34,222 nt of DNA from assembly GCA_903857685.1 (NCBI GenBank), contig CAIOFO010000130.1, positions 1 through 34,222 on the forward strand, written 5' to 3'. Under the pieces are notes generated by a model, which was not told the origin of the DNA, did no database searches, and was given only the letters and a program-made list of their open reading frames with translations. The position numbers were made by a program, and so were the translations under genes. The DNA is from an uncultured Alphaproteobacteria bacterium (GTDB lineage: Bacteria > Pseudomonadota > Alphaproteobacteria > Micropepsales > Micropepsaceae). Below are positions 16,214 to 24,618 of the stretch, in pieces; position 1 is the first letter of the stretch; each line of letters starts with the position of its first letter.

Positions 16214-17869
16214 ATGAATAAAAAGAGATTTCATTTGTCACGGGCGTGGCCTGAAAATATACGCTTCTCCGGTGCGGCCCCAAGCTTTTTCGCTCCACGT
16301 CAATTGGCGATTGTCGCCAGCCTCTTTTGCGCTGTCGCGTTTCTGCTTAGTGCATTTGGGCGCGACATCTTAATTGATCAAGCCATTTTCGTCCTGCACG
16401 CACAGCAATGGCTGCTCGGCCGCGAACTTTATGTTAACATTCAGGACGTTCATCCGCCACAGATCTATATCCTGCACGAACTTCCTGTTTTACTTTCGCT
16501 TGCAACTCACTGGACGATTGTTTTTTCCTTTAATCTGACCGTTTCCCTGCTGGCGGTTTTTTCAGGTTATTTGTTCGGATCCGCCACGCATGCCCCGTAT
16601 CGCATGATCGCCGGAGCGTTATGGGCATCTGCACTGTTACTTGCCGCGCACGACTATTTTTTCGGGCAACGTGAATATTTTTTCATACTGGCCTGGGTCC
16701 CCTATCTTCTGATCCGCACGGGCTCGGGAGAACCGCCGCGCTGGACGCAGATCGCGAGCGGCGCGCTCTTGGGGTTCCTTATATGCGTAAAGCCGCACTT
16801 TGCGCTGATCGCTGGAGGCACGGAGGCTTGGCTTTGGTTGCGCTGGAAAAATCAGTGCCGGCTATTGCCGTTCATTGTTTTCATCTCCGTCGGCGCAATA
16901 CAGCTGGCGATTTTCTTTACGCTGTTCAGCTTCAGCGCCTACCTTCATGACATTCAAATATTCGACTATTACAATGGAGTGGGCATTCGATATATCGATA
17001 CACTTGTGGGAATTCTCCGGTCGCCCATTTTGCTCGAAAGCCTTGTGGGAGGTGTGCTGGTTGTCGGCCCTATCGCGACGAAAGGCCGCCTTCACCCTTT
17101 CATGGAGGCCTGCATCGCGACCTTTGTTCTAGGTCTTGTTCTTAGCGTGCTGCAGGGGTTATTTCGGACCTACTATTTGATCCCCGTTTATTTCGCAATC
17201 ATTGGAATGCTGGTGGCATCACTCTGTCGGCCCCGGCTGGATGTGCATTTGCGCTGTTTCATGTCTTATCCCTTCGCCTATGAGACTTGGGTTCTGAGCG
17301 CTATGGCTTGCTTTTTGGTGTTCGCCTATCAGCCATACACGGGAATATTGCGGTTGGCAGGCAAGAAGTATCTTGAGGGGCTTCAGTATCAAGAATTTGG
17401 TGGTGTCCACCCCGATCCATTTGCCGACTGGGTTACAACGCATGTCCCGGCGCGCGATACCATTTCAATTGTCGCGCCGCAATATGGCGCTGTGTTGTCC
17501 GATCCGATATTGTCTATGTTGCATATGGGCAGACCAGTCATAAGCCGCACCGCTGGCTTGGAATTAAATTTTTCGATTGCCGAGGCGACGCACAATAAGC
17601 CGTCCGGCTGTCAGGCGACAGATGGTATTCGTCGCGATATCGTGGAAAGCGATTCCCGGTGGGTCTTTATCCGCCGAGATATGCCAGCATGGGCGAGCAC
17701 GAGTGCCGGTGGGAAAAACCCGATTGCTCATTTCCAGCGCTACCCAGCCTTCTGGCGCTGGTTCAGCGACAGTTTTAACGCGTCGGACCAGTTTGGAATG
17801 TACTCCGTCTATCGGCGCAAGGCGCCTTTCTCGGAACAGGATAATGTAATTGCATTGCCGTGTTCTTGA
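16214..17869 (+). CDS. Multispanning membrane glycosyltransferase, GT-C-like
   Basis: A 551-residue protein with around ten membrane helices and a soluble C-terminal part of about 150 residues. After the first helix, Asp55 in DILIDQAIF and DVHPPQ (residues 78-83) resemble the acidic residue and xxPP loop found in GT-C enzymes (GT39/GT83 type) that use polyprenyl-phosphate sugars in the periplasm. No Wzy-specific motif is visible, though a polymerase role cannot be excluded. It starts three bases after the SDR. Its base composition is lower in GC than the neighbours (a sampled line at 16501-16560 has 27 of 60 G or C), suggesting separate acquisition. It could be the GtrC-like transferase that completes the GtrA/GtrB-like set encoded at 9787-11171. 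Confidence 0.7.
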   Translation: MNKKRFHLSRAWPENIRFSGAAPSFFAPRQLAIVASLFCAVAFLLSAFGRDILIDQAIFVLHAQQWLLGRELYVNIQDVHPPQIYILHELPVLLSLATHWTIVFSFNLTVSLLAVFSGYLFGSATHAPYRMIAGALWASALLLAAHDYFFGQREYFFILAWVPYLLIRTGSGEPPRWTQIASGALLGFLICVKPHFALIAGGTEAWLWLRWKNQCRLLPFIVFISVGAIQLAIFFTLFSFSAYLHDIQIFDYYNGVGIRYIDTLVGILRSPILLESLVGGVLVVGPIATKGRLHPFMEACIATFVLGLVLSVLQGLFRTYYLIPVYFAIIGMLVASLCRPRLDVHLRCFMSYPFAYETWVLSAMACFLVFAYQPYTGILRLAGKKYLEGLQYQEFGGVHPDPFADWVTTHVPARDTISIVAPQYGAVLSDPILSMLHMGRPVISRTAGLELNFSIAEATHNKPSGCQATDGIRRDIVESDSRWVFIRRDMPAWASTSAGGKNPIAHFQRYPAFWRWFSDSFNASDQFGMYSVYRRKAPFSEQDNVIALPCS

Positions 17870-17875
17870 TCAGTC

Positions 17876-18748
17876 TCATGACAGGCGGATCTCCCTCCCA
17901 TACCGTTCCGCCATCTCTCCGATTTCCATCGGATCATAACCCCAGCGCGCGATGGCGCGATGGGATGACAATATGAAGGAGGATTTGGTCGCGGGCGCCG
18001 GTTCAATCTGCGCCGTGACACCAAGGCCCTGCGCCAGACTTTCGATCACCCGACGTACGGGAAGCGCTCCACGCGCGCCCAGTACTACGGCGTCGAAATC
18101 CGTCCAGGAATGCGCTAGCACCGTGCTTACGAGTCTTGCGATGTCGTCAATGTGCACGGCGTTGTTGAAAGGGCTGTCCAGATGGAAGGCGCGGATCGTT
18201 TTTCTCGCCTTCAGCTTGGTGGCGATGCCGGACAGCCAGTTGCGGTGCGCGCCTGGGCCGAGCACGCCTGGCAGGCGCAGAGACAGGCTGGGAATGCCGG
18301 AGCCACTTACCAGCAATTCGCATTGCCGCTTGCTGGCGCCATAGATATCGGGATTTACGATGGCGGTTTCCTCGTCAAGCAGTGGCGCCGTCACGTCGCC
18401 ATAAAGGGACAGAGAAGAGAAAAAGACAAAGCGTTCCGTTCCCCAGCGCCCGGCTTCCGCCAGCAGCGCCGTCGTGCCGTCGAGATTGTCGCGGACGATC
18501 ATCGCGTCGGTGATGCCGGGCGCAGGCGAGGTGGCCGCTGTATGGACAATCGCTTCGAAAGGCCCTGCCAGCCCGCCCACACTGTCCAGACCCGCCTGTT
18601 CGAGACGGATATTCGCCTGCTTGCGCGCCTGCGCCAGGAAATTCGTTTCGCGGCGAAAAAGCCCCGTGACATCGTGGCCGGCGGACGCCAGCGCGCGGGC
18701 GACAAAGGATCCCGAGAAACCGGAAACACCGGTGACCAGGACCTGCAC
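17876..18748 (-). CDS. Extended SDR, NAD-dependent epimerase/dehydratase
   Basis: A 290-residue protein with TGVSGFSGS (residues 6-14) and Y136GASK140, a complete SDR catalytic set; SSLSLYG carries the Ser. The GTG at 18748 is chosen because it places the Rossmann fold at the N-terminus and lies two bases after the transketolase C-subunit stop; the frame is open upstream only inside that gene. It is the last gene of the long minus-strand operon and ends six bases from the convergent GT-C-like gene. It probably modifies the nucleotide sugar made by this operon; the reaction is unknown. Confidence 0.85.
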   Translation of the reverse strand: MQVLVTGVSGFSGSFVARALASAGHDVTGLFRRETNFLAQARKQANIRLEQAGLDSVGGLAGPFEAIVHTAATSPAPGITDAMIVRDNLDGTTALLAEAGRWGTERFVFFSSLSLYGDVTAPLLDEETAIVNPDIYGASKRQCELLVSGSGIPSLSLRLPGVLGPGAHRNWLSGIATKLKARKTIRAFHLDSPFNNAVHIDDIARLVSTVLAHSWTDFDAVVLGARGALPVRRVIESLAQGLGVTAQIEPAPATKSSFILSSHRAIARWGYDPMEIGEMAERYGREIRLS

Positions 18749-18750
18749 GT

Positions 18751-19662
18751 TCAGGCGACCTTGGCGAGGATTTTCTTGACGGAGATGCCGTGCGCGTCGA
18801 GCAGGTCTTCCCAGGAACCGTAATTGTGGATGAAGGCGTCCTGCAGGCTGAATGTGTCGAGCCGGCATGTTGCCTTGGTGTCCCAGGCGATCTGCTTGGT
18901 GTGGGCCGCAAGGCCGCCCTGGGGCGCATGCTCCTCGATCACGATCACCTGTTTGTGGCTGGCCAACGCCTTGGCGATGCCCACGCGGTCAATCGGCTTC
19001 ATCGTGTGCACCGACACCAGCGAAACCGATTTGCCCTGTTTGGTGAGTTCGTCGGCAACCTGCGCCGCCATGCGGGTGATGACGCCGAAGGTGAGAATGC
19101 AGACGTCCGTGCCGCGGCGCAGATAGCGGATCTTGCCGAATTCCCAGGGCTCGGCGGTCTGGGTGAGGATCGGCTCGCCCGCCTTGCCGATGCGCAGATA
19201 GACCGGGCCGTTCTTCTGCCGGGCGCACCAGCGCGTCGCATCGGTGCATTCCGTCGGATCGCAGGGGGCGACGATCTGCATGTTGGGTATGGCGCCGGCG
19301 ATCGCGATGTCTTCCTGGGTGTGATGCGTTCCGCCCAGGGTGGAATAGATGATGCCCGCGCCCATGCCGACCACTGTGACGGGCAGGTTCTGGTAGCCCA
19401 GATCGTCGCGCACCATCTCAAACGGCCGGTAGAGCGAAAACGTGGCAATGGTATAGGCGAATGGCTGCTTGCCCTTCAGCGCCAGGCCCGCCGCGATGCC
19501 GATCATACTCTGTTCGGCGACACCGACATTGATGAAGCGTTCGGGATATTGGGTGGTGAATTTGGCCATGCTGCCGGCGGGCGAGATATCGGCCACCACC
19601 AGGTAGATGTCGGAATTCTTGGTGGCTTCTTCGTACAGCGCCTCGGAAAAGGTATTTCTCAC
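18751..19662 (-). CDS. Transketolase, C-terminal subunit (split enzyme)
   Basis: A 303-residue protein covering the PYR and C-terminal domains of transketolase. Glu50 in NVGVAEQSM is the Glu that activates TPP; GGTHHTQEDIA and the C-terminal VIEEHAPQGGLA are typical of the split forms. The GTG at 19662 overlaps the N-subunit stop as GTGA, so the two halves are translationally coupled and must assemble. Transketolases move two-carbon ketol groups between sugar phosphates; split versions are frequent in secondary-metabolite and glycan clusters, where they make special sugars. Here it may produce a heptulose or octulose phosphate for the SIS/kinase genes of the same operon. Confidence 0.93.
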   Translation of the reverse strand: MRNTFSEALYEEATKNSDIYLVVADISPAGSMAKFTTQYPERFINVGVAEQSMIGIAAGLALKGKQPFAYTIATFSLYRPFEMVRDDLGYQNLPVTVVGMGAGIIYSTLGGTHHTQEDIAIAGAIPNMQIVAPCDPTECTDATRWCARQKNGPVYLRIGKAGEPILTQTAEPWEFGKIRYLRRGTDVCILTFGVITRMAAQVADELTKQGKSVSLVSVHTMKPIDRVGIAKALASHKQVIVIEEHAPQGGLAAHTKQIAWDTKATCRLDTFSLQDAFIHNYGSWEDLLDAHGISVKKILAKVA

Positions 19663-20486
19663 GTCTGAGCCTCCAGCTCGGCGACGGCCTGGGCATATTC
19701 GGCCTTGTTGGGCGAGCGGTAATGCCACATCGGCACATTCTCCATATAGCTGACGCCCTTGCCCTTGGTGGTCTTGGCCACCACCATGAAGGGCCTGGTT
19801 CCACTGCGGTTCTTCACCGCCTCATAAATCGCCTTGGGGTCGTGGCCGTCCACTTCCACCGTCTCCCAGCCAAAGGCAACGAACTTGTCGGTCAGGGGGT
19901 AGAAGGAGGGGTGGGTTTCCGAGGTGCGGCCCAGGCTCTGGAAATCGTTATTGTCGATGAATGCGACGATGTTGCCCAGCTTGAGCGAGGAGGCCATCAG
20001 GATGGCTTCCCAGGTCGAGCCTTCCTGCACCTCGCCGTCACTGAGCACGGTATAGATGACCCCATCGCGCTTGCTGCCACGTTCCGCCAGCGCCATGCCC
20101 ACCACCATCGACAGGCCGTGGCCCAGCGAACCGGTGGAAGCTTCGATGCCGGGATTGCCGTAATCGGGGTGGGTGCCGAGGATACCCTGCGGCGTGCAAT
20201 ATTCGTCAAGGTCCTTCTTCGAAAGGATGCCGTGATCTTCCAGAATGACGTACTGGATCATGCAGCCATGGCCCTTGGAGATCAGGAATGTGTCGGGCGA
20301 CTTGCCACCGCCGGGGTCGGGCCGCATGAATTCATTGTAAATGGCGTCCACCAGTTCTGTGCAGGAATAGGCGCCTGCGATATGCAGCGCCGAGACATGC
20401 TGGGACATGTCCAGAATGCGGCGGCGGTACTTGGTCGCCCGCGCCTTTGCGATGGCGGGATCGAATTTGCTGTTGCGTAAGTGCAT
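19659..20486 (-). CDS. Transketolase, N-terminal subunit (split enzyme)
   Basis: A 275-residue protein equal to the TPP-binding half of transketolase. SKGHG (residues 70-74), GSLGHGLS (119-126) and LSDGEVQEGSTWEA (148-161) followed by FIDNND form the cofactor and metal site. The ATG at 20486 lies seven bases after the methyltransferase stop, with an AGGCGA-like ribosome site in the gap. It works only with the C-terminal subunit encoded downstream. A housekeeping role is less likely than a dedicated one because the pair sits inside a sugar-nucleotide operon beside SIS isomerase, GmhB-like and HldE-like genes. Confidence 0.93.
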   Translation of the reverse strand: MHLRNSKFDPAIAKARATKYRRRILDMSQHVSALHIAGAYSCTELVDAIYNEFMRPDPGGGKSPDTFLISKGHGCMIQYVILEDHGILSKKDLDEYCTPQGILGTHPDYGNPGIEASTGSLGHGLSMVVGMALAERGSKRDGVIYTVLSDGEVQEGSTWEAILMASSLKLGNIVAFIDNNDFQSLGRTSETHPSFYPLTDKFVAFGWETVEVDGHDPKAIYEAVKNRSGTRPFMVVAKTTKGKGVSYMENVPMWHYRSPNKAEYAQAVAELEAQT

Positions 20487-20493
20487 GGTTCGC

Positions 20494-21150
20494 CTACTCG
20501 ATGATGGTCCAGTAATAATCGCCGGTGTAGCCGGCGTCCTTGAAGACGTCTATCCACTCATGGGGATAGCCGTAGAATTTCGCGGTCAGCACCCAATCCT
20601 CGAACACCGCTTTCTGTTCCGGCGTGCGATATGAATCCACCTGCACGAATGCGCGGCCGCCGGAGACGCGCTGCAACTCCTTCAGCGCACGCACGCAACC
20701 TGCGCGGTCGAAATTGTGAATGGTGTTGAGGCTGATTGCGGCCTTGAAGCTGTTGTCGGGGAAAGGCAGGTCGTCGCCGCTGCCCAGATGCAGCCGGCCA
20801 ATGACTTCGGGCTCGCATTTCATCATGGCGTATTTCGAGATGTCCTGACCGAAAGCTTCCAATCCCGGCAGCGCCTTCATGAAATCCTTGACCAGGAAAC
20901 CCTTGGCGCAGCCGACATCCAATACGCGGTCGCCGGGCTTCAGGTCGAAATGCGCGATCATGTCCTGCGCCACCGGCACCCAGCGCCCGTCATAGCGATA
21001 GCCACCATAACCATATTCGCGTGGCCCATCGAAATACTGTTCGCCATATTCACGGCTGATGCGAATATGCTCGTCCGTCTTGGCGGTGGCGCGGGCGTTC
21101 AAATTGCGCTTGCCCTTGGGCAGCTTGTCGAGAAGATTGACTTCGGCCAT
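20494..21150 (-). CDS. Class I SAM-dependent methyltransferase
   Basis: A 218-residue protein. VLDVGCAKGFLV (from about residue 76) is a clear motif I, followed by FGQDISKYAM and LPFPDNSFKAAIS, the usual second and third motifs of the Methyltransf_11 group. The ATG at 21150 has a strong AGGAG ribosome site five bases upstream, so this start is preferred over the longer frame to 21204. Enzymes of this kind in glycan operons methylate sugar hydroxyls or carboxylates, or a lipid carrier; the substrate is not visible. It stands between the small hairpin gene and the split transketolase. Confidence 0.9.
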   Translation of the reverse strand: MAEVNLLDKLPKGKRNLNARATAKTDEHIRISREYGEQYFDGPREYGYGGYRYDGRWVPVAQDMIAHFDLKPGDRVLDVGCAKGFLVKDFMKALPGLEAFGQDISKYAMMKCEPEVIGRLHLGSGDDLPFPDNSFKAAISLNTIHNFDRAGCVRALKELQRVSGGRAFVQVDSYRTPEQKAVFEDWVLTAKFYGYPHEWIDVFKDAGYTGDYYWTIIE

Positions 21151-21242
21151 GAGGGCTCCTGGGGGCGGAGGGCACCGTTTAAACGCCCATAACGGCGGGC
21201 GCAAGCTTCTATGGGCCGCGGCTCACTTTGAATTGGGCGCGG

Positions 21243-21419
21243 CTAAATATACCCCAGTATTCCCCACCCGATTGCCCCCAATCCGAACAAAATCATCAGG
21301 ACGCAAATGACAACCCCAACCGGCCCCGCCAGCATCAGAGTTCTCCTTTTAGCGGGGAGAGCCAGGCCGTATCGGATTGCCACGAAACACAGACCGAATC
21401 CAACCAGGATGTAGAGCAT
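21243..21419 (-). CDS. Small hypothetical membrane hairpin protein (58 residues)
   Basis: This small frame lies in the 339-base gap between the methyltransferase and the SDR-like gene (21151-21489). It starts at an ATG at 21419 and ends with TAG. Residues 1-22 and 29-58 are two strongly hydrophobic segments joined by a basic loop (AKRRT), which predicts a helical hairpin with the loop in the cytoplasm. An AGGCGG stretch upstream could serve as ribosome site. No family is recognised. Support is the consistent hydrophobicity, which a chance frame in GC-rich DNA would rarely show, and the correct strand for the operon. Nothing else is evident in the rest of the gap. Confidence 0.5.
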   Translation of the reverse strand: MLYILVGFGLCFVAIRYGLALPAKRRTLMLAGPVGVVICVLMILFGLGAIGWGILGYI

Positions 21420-21489
21420 TGCCGCCGCCTGCTTTTCATGTAGCCCGCTGCGGGGCTCAAGCTAACCGCACCATGGGACGCGCGCGCTG

Positions 21490-22416
21490 TCAATCCGGCG
21501 CCGGAATTCTGGAATTTCCCCTCGGTGTTAAGAGGCCCGCCTGAACTTCCCGATGCACACGCTTCAGACCCGTTGCCAGCGCCTCGTATTTAAAATCCGG
21601 GAAGGATTTGTAAGCGTCAGTGATGTCGAAGAAGCGGTGCAGCAAATGCGGCCTGGGACCGGGGCGCGGCACCAGTTCGATCCTGGCCGGCGGGCCAAAT
21701 TCGCCCGCCACGATCCGGGCGATGTCGTGAAAGGATGTGGCGACGCCGGTAACGGCGTTCAGCACGCCGCTGCTGCCATGCAGAAGAATTCTCACCACCA
21801 GCCTGGCGACATCCTCCACCGCGACATGATCGCGCTTTTCTTCGCCCTCGCCGAATAAGCCGATTGGCTCGCCTTTGGCGGCCAGCTTGCGGAAGCGATT
21901 GGGACCATAGCCGGAATGGGGATCGCCGGCGCCGTAAATAAGGGTGGGGCGCAGGATGGCGAAGGGACCCTTGTACTCGCTGCGGAACATAAGCTCGCGC
22001 GCCACGTGCATCAGGCCATGCGTGGTGGAGGGCGCCACCGGCGAGCGTTCCGTCACCGGGGTGGCGTCATCGGCATAAACCGCGTCCGAACTGATATAGA
22101 TGAGATGGGCGGGCGGCACGGCGGCGAAGGCGGCGATGGCGGCTTCACCCATGCGCAGATTGGTCATGACCTGCGCCGCATTCTTGGCGGGAGCGATGGC
22201 AGAGACGAACACCACCGCGTCGTCCGGCTTCAACAGCGCCGCCAGCGCCTCTCCGCTGCCTGCCGACAAAAGGTCGGCGTCCTTGCGCGTGATTCCCAAG
22301 GCCGGGATATTGGCCTTCTGAATTTCCTTCAGGATGGCACCGCCGACAAAGCCGCCCGCGCCTATGACAACGGCGCGCTTGGGAATGACGGGTTTTTCGT
22401 GAGCGTGAGCAAGCAT
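21490..22416 (-). CDS. SDR-like NAD(P)-binding protein lacking the catalytic Tyr and Lys
   Basis: A 308-residue protein with the extended SDR layout: GAGGFVGG (residues 19-26), ISSDAVYADD (108-117) and a C-terminal substrate domain. At the place of YxxxK it reads H133-G-L-M-H137, so both catalytic residues are replaced by His although the flanking ARELM region is conserved. It therefore may not do ordinary hydride chemistry; it may bind a nucleotide sugar, act as a partner subunit, or use a different mechanism. Its start overlaps the upstream dehydrogenase-like stop by one base (TGATG). The fold assignment is good; the function is unknown. Confidence 0.82.
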   Translation of the reverse strand: MLAHAHEKPVIPKRAVVIGAGGFVGGAILKEIQKANIPALGITRKDADLLSAGSGEALAALLKPDDAVVFVSAIAPAKNAAQVMTNLRMGEAAIAAFAAVPPAHLIYISSDAVYADDATPVTERSPVAPSTTHGLMHVARELMFRSEYKGPFAILRPTLIYGAGDPHSGYGPNRFRKLAAKGEPIGLFGEGEEKRDHVAVEDVARLVVRILLHGSSGVLNAVTGVATSFHDIARIVAGEFGPPARIELVPRPGPRPHLLHRFFDITDAYKSFPDFKYEALATGLKRVHREVQAGLLTPRGNSRIPAPD

Positions 22417-23684
22417 CAGGCGACACCCAGCAGCCGGTGATCCAGGCCCGCCGCCTTGGCCTTGGCGGGATCGAGAACGCGATAGGGATCGAGCACGGTC
22501 TTGCCCGCCATGGCTCCCGCGATGGCGGCGGGATCGAGCTTTTTGAATTCGGGCCAGGGCGTCATGATGGCAAGGGCATCGGCGCCTTTCACGGCGTCCA
22601 GCGCCGAAGGCGCGCCGGTGACATTGGGATGCGGCGCGGCGCTGGCCGGCACCACCGGATCGAATACCGTCAGCGGCCAGGGCGCCAGATGGCGGATCAG
22701 CGCCAGCGACGGTGAGTTTTTCACCGAATGGGTATTTTCCTTGTAGGCAAGCCCCAGCACCGCCAGCCTAGCATCCGGCTTTCGAGCCAGCACCAGCTCA
22801 TGAAGGGTCCTTAGGGCCCAGTCCTTGCGATGCTTGCTGCTCGCGACAAAGGCTTTGATCAGGCCGGCATCAGTGCCGTATTCCTCGGAAAAGCGGATGA
22901 CGGTGGCCAGGTCCCGCTCCAGGTTGCCGCCCGCCAGGCCCAGGCCGGGGGAAAGGTACGAATAGGCACCGATGCGCTTGTCCAGCTTGAGGGCGGGGGC
23001 GATTTCCGACCAGTCCGCCCCAATCCGTTCGCACAGCTCCGCCAGGGTGTTGGCCACGGTCACAGAGGCCACCAGACAGCAATTGATGGAGATTTTGGTC
23101 AATTCGGCGCTCTCGAACCGCATGGGCAGCAGCGGGCAGCCAAAAGCCTCCAGATAGGCCCTGAGAGCCGGGGGCAGGGTGACGCCGTCAGGGGCGCCCA
23201 CAATGAACCGTTCAGGCTGCGTGGCCCTCTCGACCGCCCGGCCGAAGACCAACGTCTCCACTTGGTAATAGAGCTGACGGCCCTGGCGCTGGCGGGCACG
23301 GGTGTAGCCCGGGGGGACCTGGCTCAGCACCACGACCACCGCATCCGGACGCGTGTTGGCCAGAACCAGTTCCAGCAGGCTGTCGAGCCCCGAAAGGTCG
23401 CTGCCGCCCATATCGTCGGTGGGCACATCGGGCGCAATATAAACCACGTCGCAATCCCTGAGCCGGGCGGGGTCGCTGGTGAAAGCCATGTGATCGCGAT
23501 TGGCGGCCAGCATGTCGTCCAGGTCCGGCTCGACCACGGGCAGTTTGCCCTGCTCCAGCCGGGCGACCAGCGCGGGGTCGGTGTCGAATCCCAGCATGGG
23601 GAAACCCTTGCTGGAGCCGCCGACGGACGAGCACAAGCCCAGATGCGTCATGCCCGCATAGGCGATCTTCGGTTTGCTGCTCAT
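22416..23684 (-). CDS. UDP-glucose/GDP-mannose dehydrogenase family protein lacking the catalytic Cys
   Basis: A 422-residue protein with the three domains of nucleotide-sugar 6-dehydrogenases. Lys197 and Asn201 (ELTKISIN) match the conserved active-site pair. The segment that normally reads PGxGFGGSCFPKD is PGLGLAGGNLERD (residues 246-258), so the nucleophilic Cys needed for the second oxidation is Asn254. The NAD loop is also unusual, GMTHLG in place of GxGYVG. The enzyme may stop at the aldehyde, perform a reversible oxidation (as in epimerisation), or have another task. It is tightly coupled at both ends: ATGA overlap with the Gfo/Idh gene upstream and TGATG with the SDR-like gene downstream. 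Confidence 0.87.
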   Translation of the reverse strand: MSSKPKIAYAGMTHLGLCSSVGGSSKGFPMLGFDTDPALVARLEQGKLPVVEPDLDDMLAANRDHMAFTSDPARLRDCDVVYIAPDVPTDDMGGSDLSGLDSLLELVLANTRPDAVVVVLSQVPPGYTRARQRQGRQLYYQVETLVFGRAVERATQPERFIVGAPDGVTLPPALRAYLEAFGCPLLPMRFESAELTKISINCCLVASVTVANTLAELCERIGADWSEIAPALKLDKRIGAYSYLSPGLGLAGGNLERDLATVIRFSEEYGTDAGLIKAFVASSKHRKDWALRTLHELVLARKPDARLAVLGLAYKENTHSVKNSPSLALIRHLAPWPLTVFDPVVPASAAPHPNVTGAPSALDAVKGADALAIMTPWPEFKKLDPAAIAGAMAGKTVLDPYRVLDPAKAKAAGLDHRLLGVA

Positions 23685-24610
23685 GCCGGTTTGGAACTCG
23701 CTTCTTCGGAAAGCTTGCCCAGCACCCGCTGCAGCCAGCGGTCCTGGGACAGATCGGCCGGCGTTTTGGCCGCGACCAGATTTCTGAAATGCTCATATTC
23801 CAGCGTCCAGGTGGGGTCTTCCTGGGTCAGGGTGACGGCGGCTTCGGGCGGCCGCCCGCTGGGCAATATCCGGGTGCGGTGGGTAAAGGTGGTGGGACCC
23901 CATTTGCACAGGGATTCAATATGGGCGGTGCCTTTTTCGGCGAAAATATCGCAGGTGAAATGATTGCGCCAGTTCAGCAGCGTCATTTCCAGTTCCAGCG
24001 CCGGTGACGAAGACTGGGAATCGATCACCACATGGTCGGGGGCGCGATTCTCGAAACGGCTGGCCGAGACCAGGCGGAAATCCTCGCCGATATCGCCGAA
24101 CCAGAAGCGCGCCGTGTCCAGCAGGTGCGAGCCCAGGTCGGGCAACACGCCGGCGCCCTTGTCGCGCCATTCCGAATTGCGCACCAGGCGGGCCGTGCCG
24201 TTGCCGTAGAACATGCGGCAGCGGTAGATTTTTCCCAACGCGCCCGAGGCGATCAAATCACGCATCCGCACATAGTGCGGCTCGAAGCGGTGATTGTAGG
24301 CGGTGTAGCAGACAGCGCCGGTCTTGCGCGCCATGGTTTCCACTTCGGTCAGTTCCGCTTCATTCTCGGCATGCAGCGGTTTTTCGATCAGGGCGTGCTT
24401 GCCGTGCTGGAAGAGGTGGCGAAGAATCGCCATCTTGGGCGCATCGGGGGTGCAGACCAGCGCCGCGTCATAGCGGTCCAGCGGCACGTCCGTAATCTCT
24501 TTCCAGGTCGCTTCCGGGGCAACGGGATCCACGATGCCGGCGGCATCATCGCCGGCGATGCGAAGCCGCTTCTTGCCCTGAACTCCGTATCCGACGATGA
24601 CGACCTTCAT
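23681..24610 (-). CDS. Gfo/Idh/MocA-family oxidoreductase
   Basis: A 309-residue NAD(P)-dependent sugar oxidoreductase. GYGVQG (residues 7-12) is the dinucleotide loop, EKP (76-78) carries the catalytic Lys region, and DLGSHLLD (157-164) supplies the His/Asp of the active site. In nucleotide-sugar pathways such enzymes oxidise or reduce C-3 (for example WlbA-type) or act on other positions. It starts eight bases after the HldE-like gene and overlaps the next gene by four bases. Together with the dehydrogenase-like and SDR-like genes it probably alters an activated sugar made upstream in the operon. Confidence 0.9.
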   Translation of the reverse strand: MKVVIVGYGVQGKKRLRIAGDDAAGIVDPVAPEATWKEITDVPLDRYDAALVCTPDAPKMAILRHLFQHGKHALIEKPLHAENEAELTEVETMARKTGAVCYTAYNHRFEPHYVRMRDLIASGALGKIYRCRMFYGNGTARLVRNSEWRDKGAGVLPDLGSHLLDTARFWFGDIGEDFRLVSASRFENRAPDHVVIDSQSSSPALELEMTLLNWRNHFTCDIFAEKGTAHIESLCKWGPTTFTHRTRILPSGRPPEAAVTLTQEDPTWTLEYEHFRNLVAAKTPADLSQDRWLQRVLGKLSEEASSKPA

Positions 24611-24618
24611 TCACGGCC

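Noticed and set aside
22416-23684. Ordinary UDP-glucose 6-dehydrogenase
   Set aside because: The catalytic Cys is replaced by Asn in an ungapped alignment of the active-site block.
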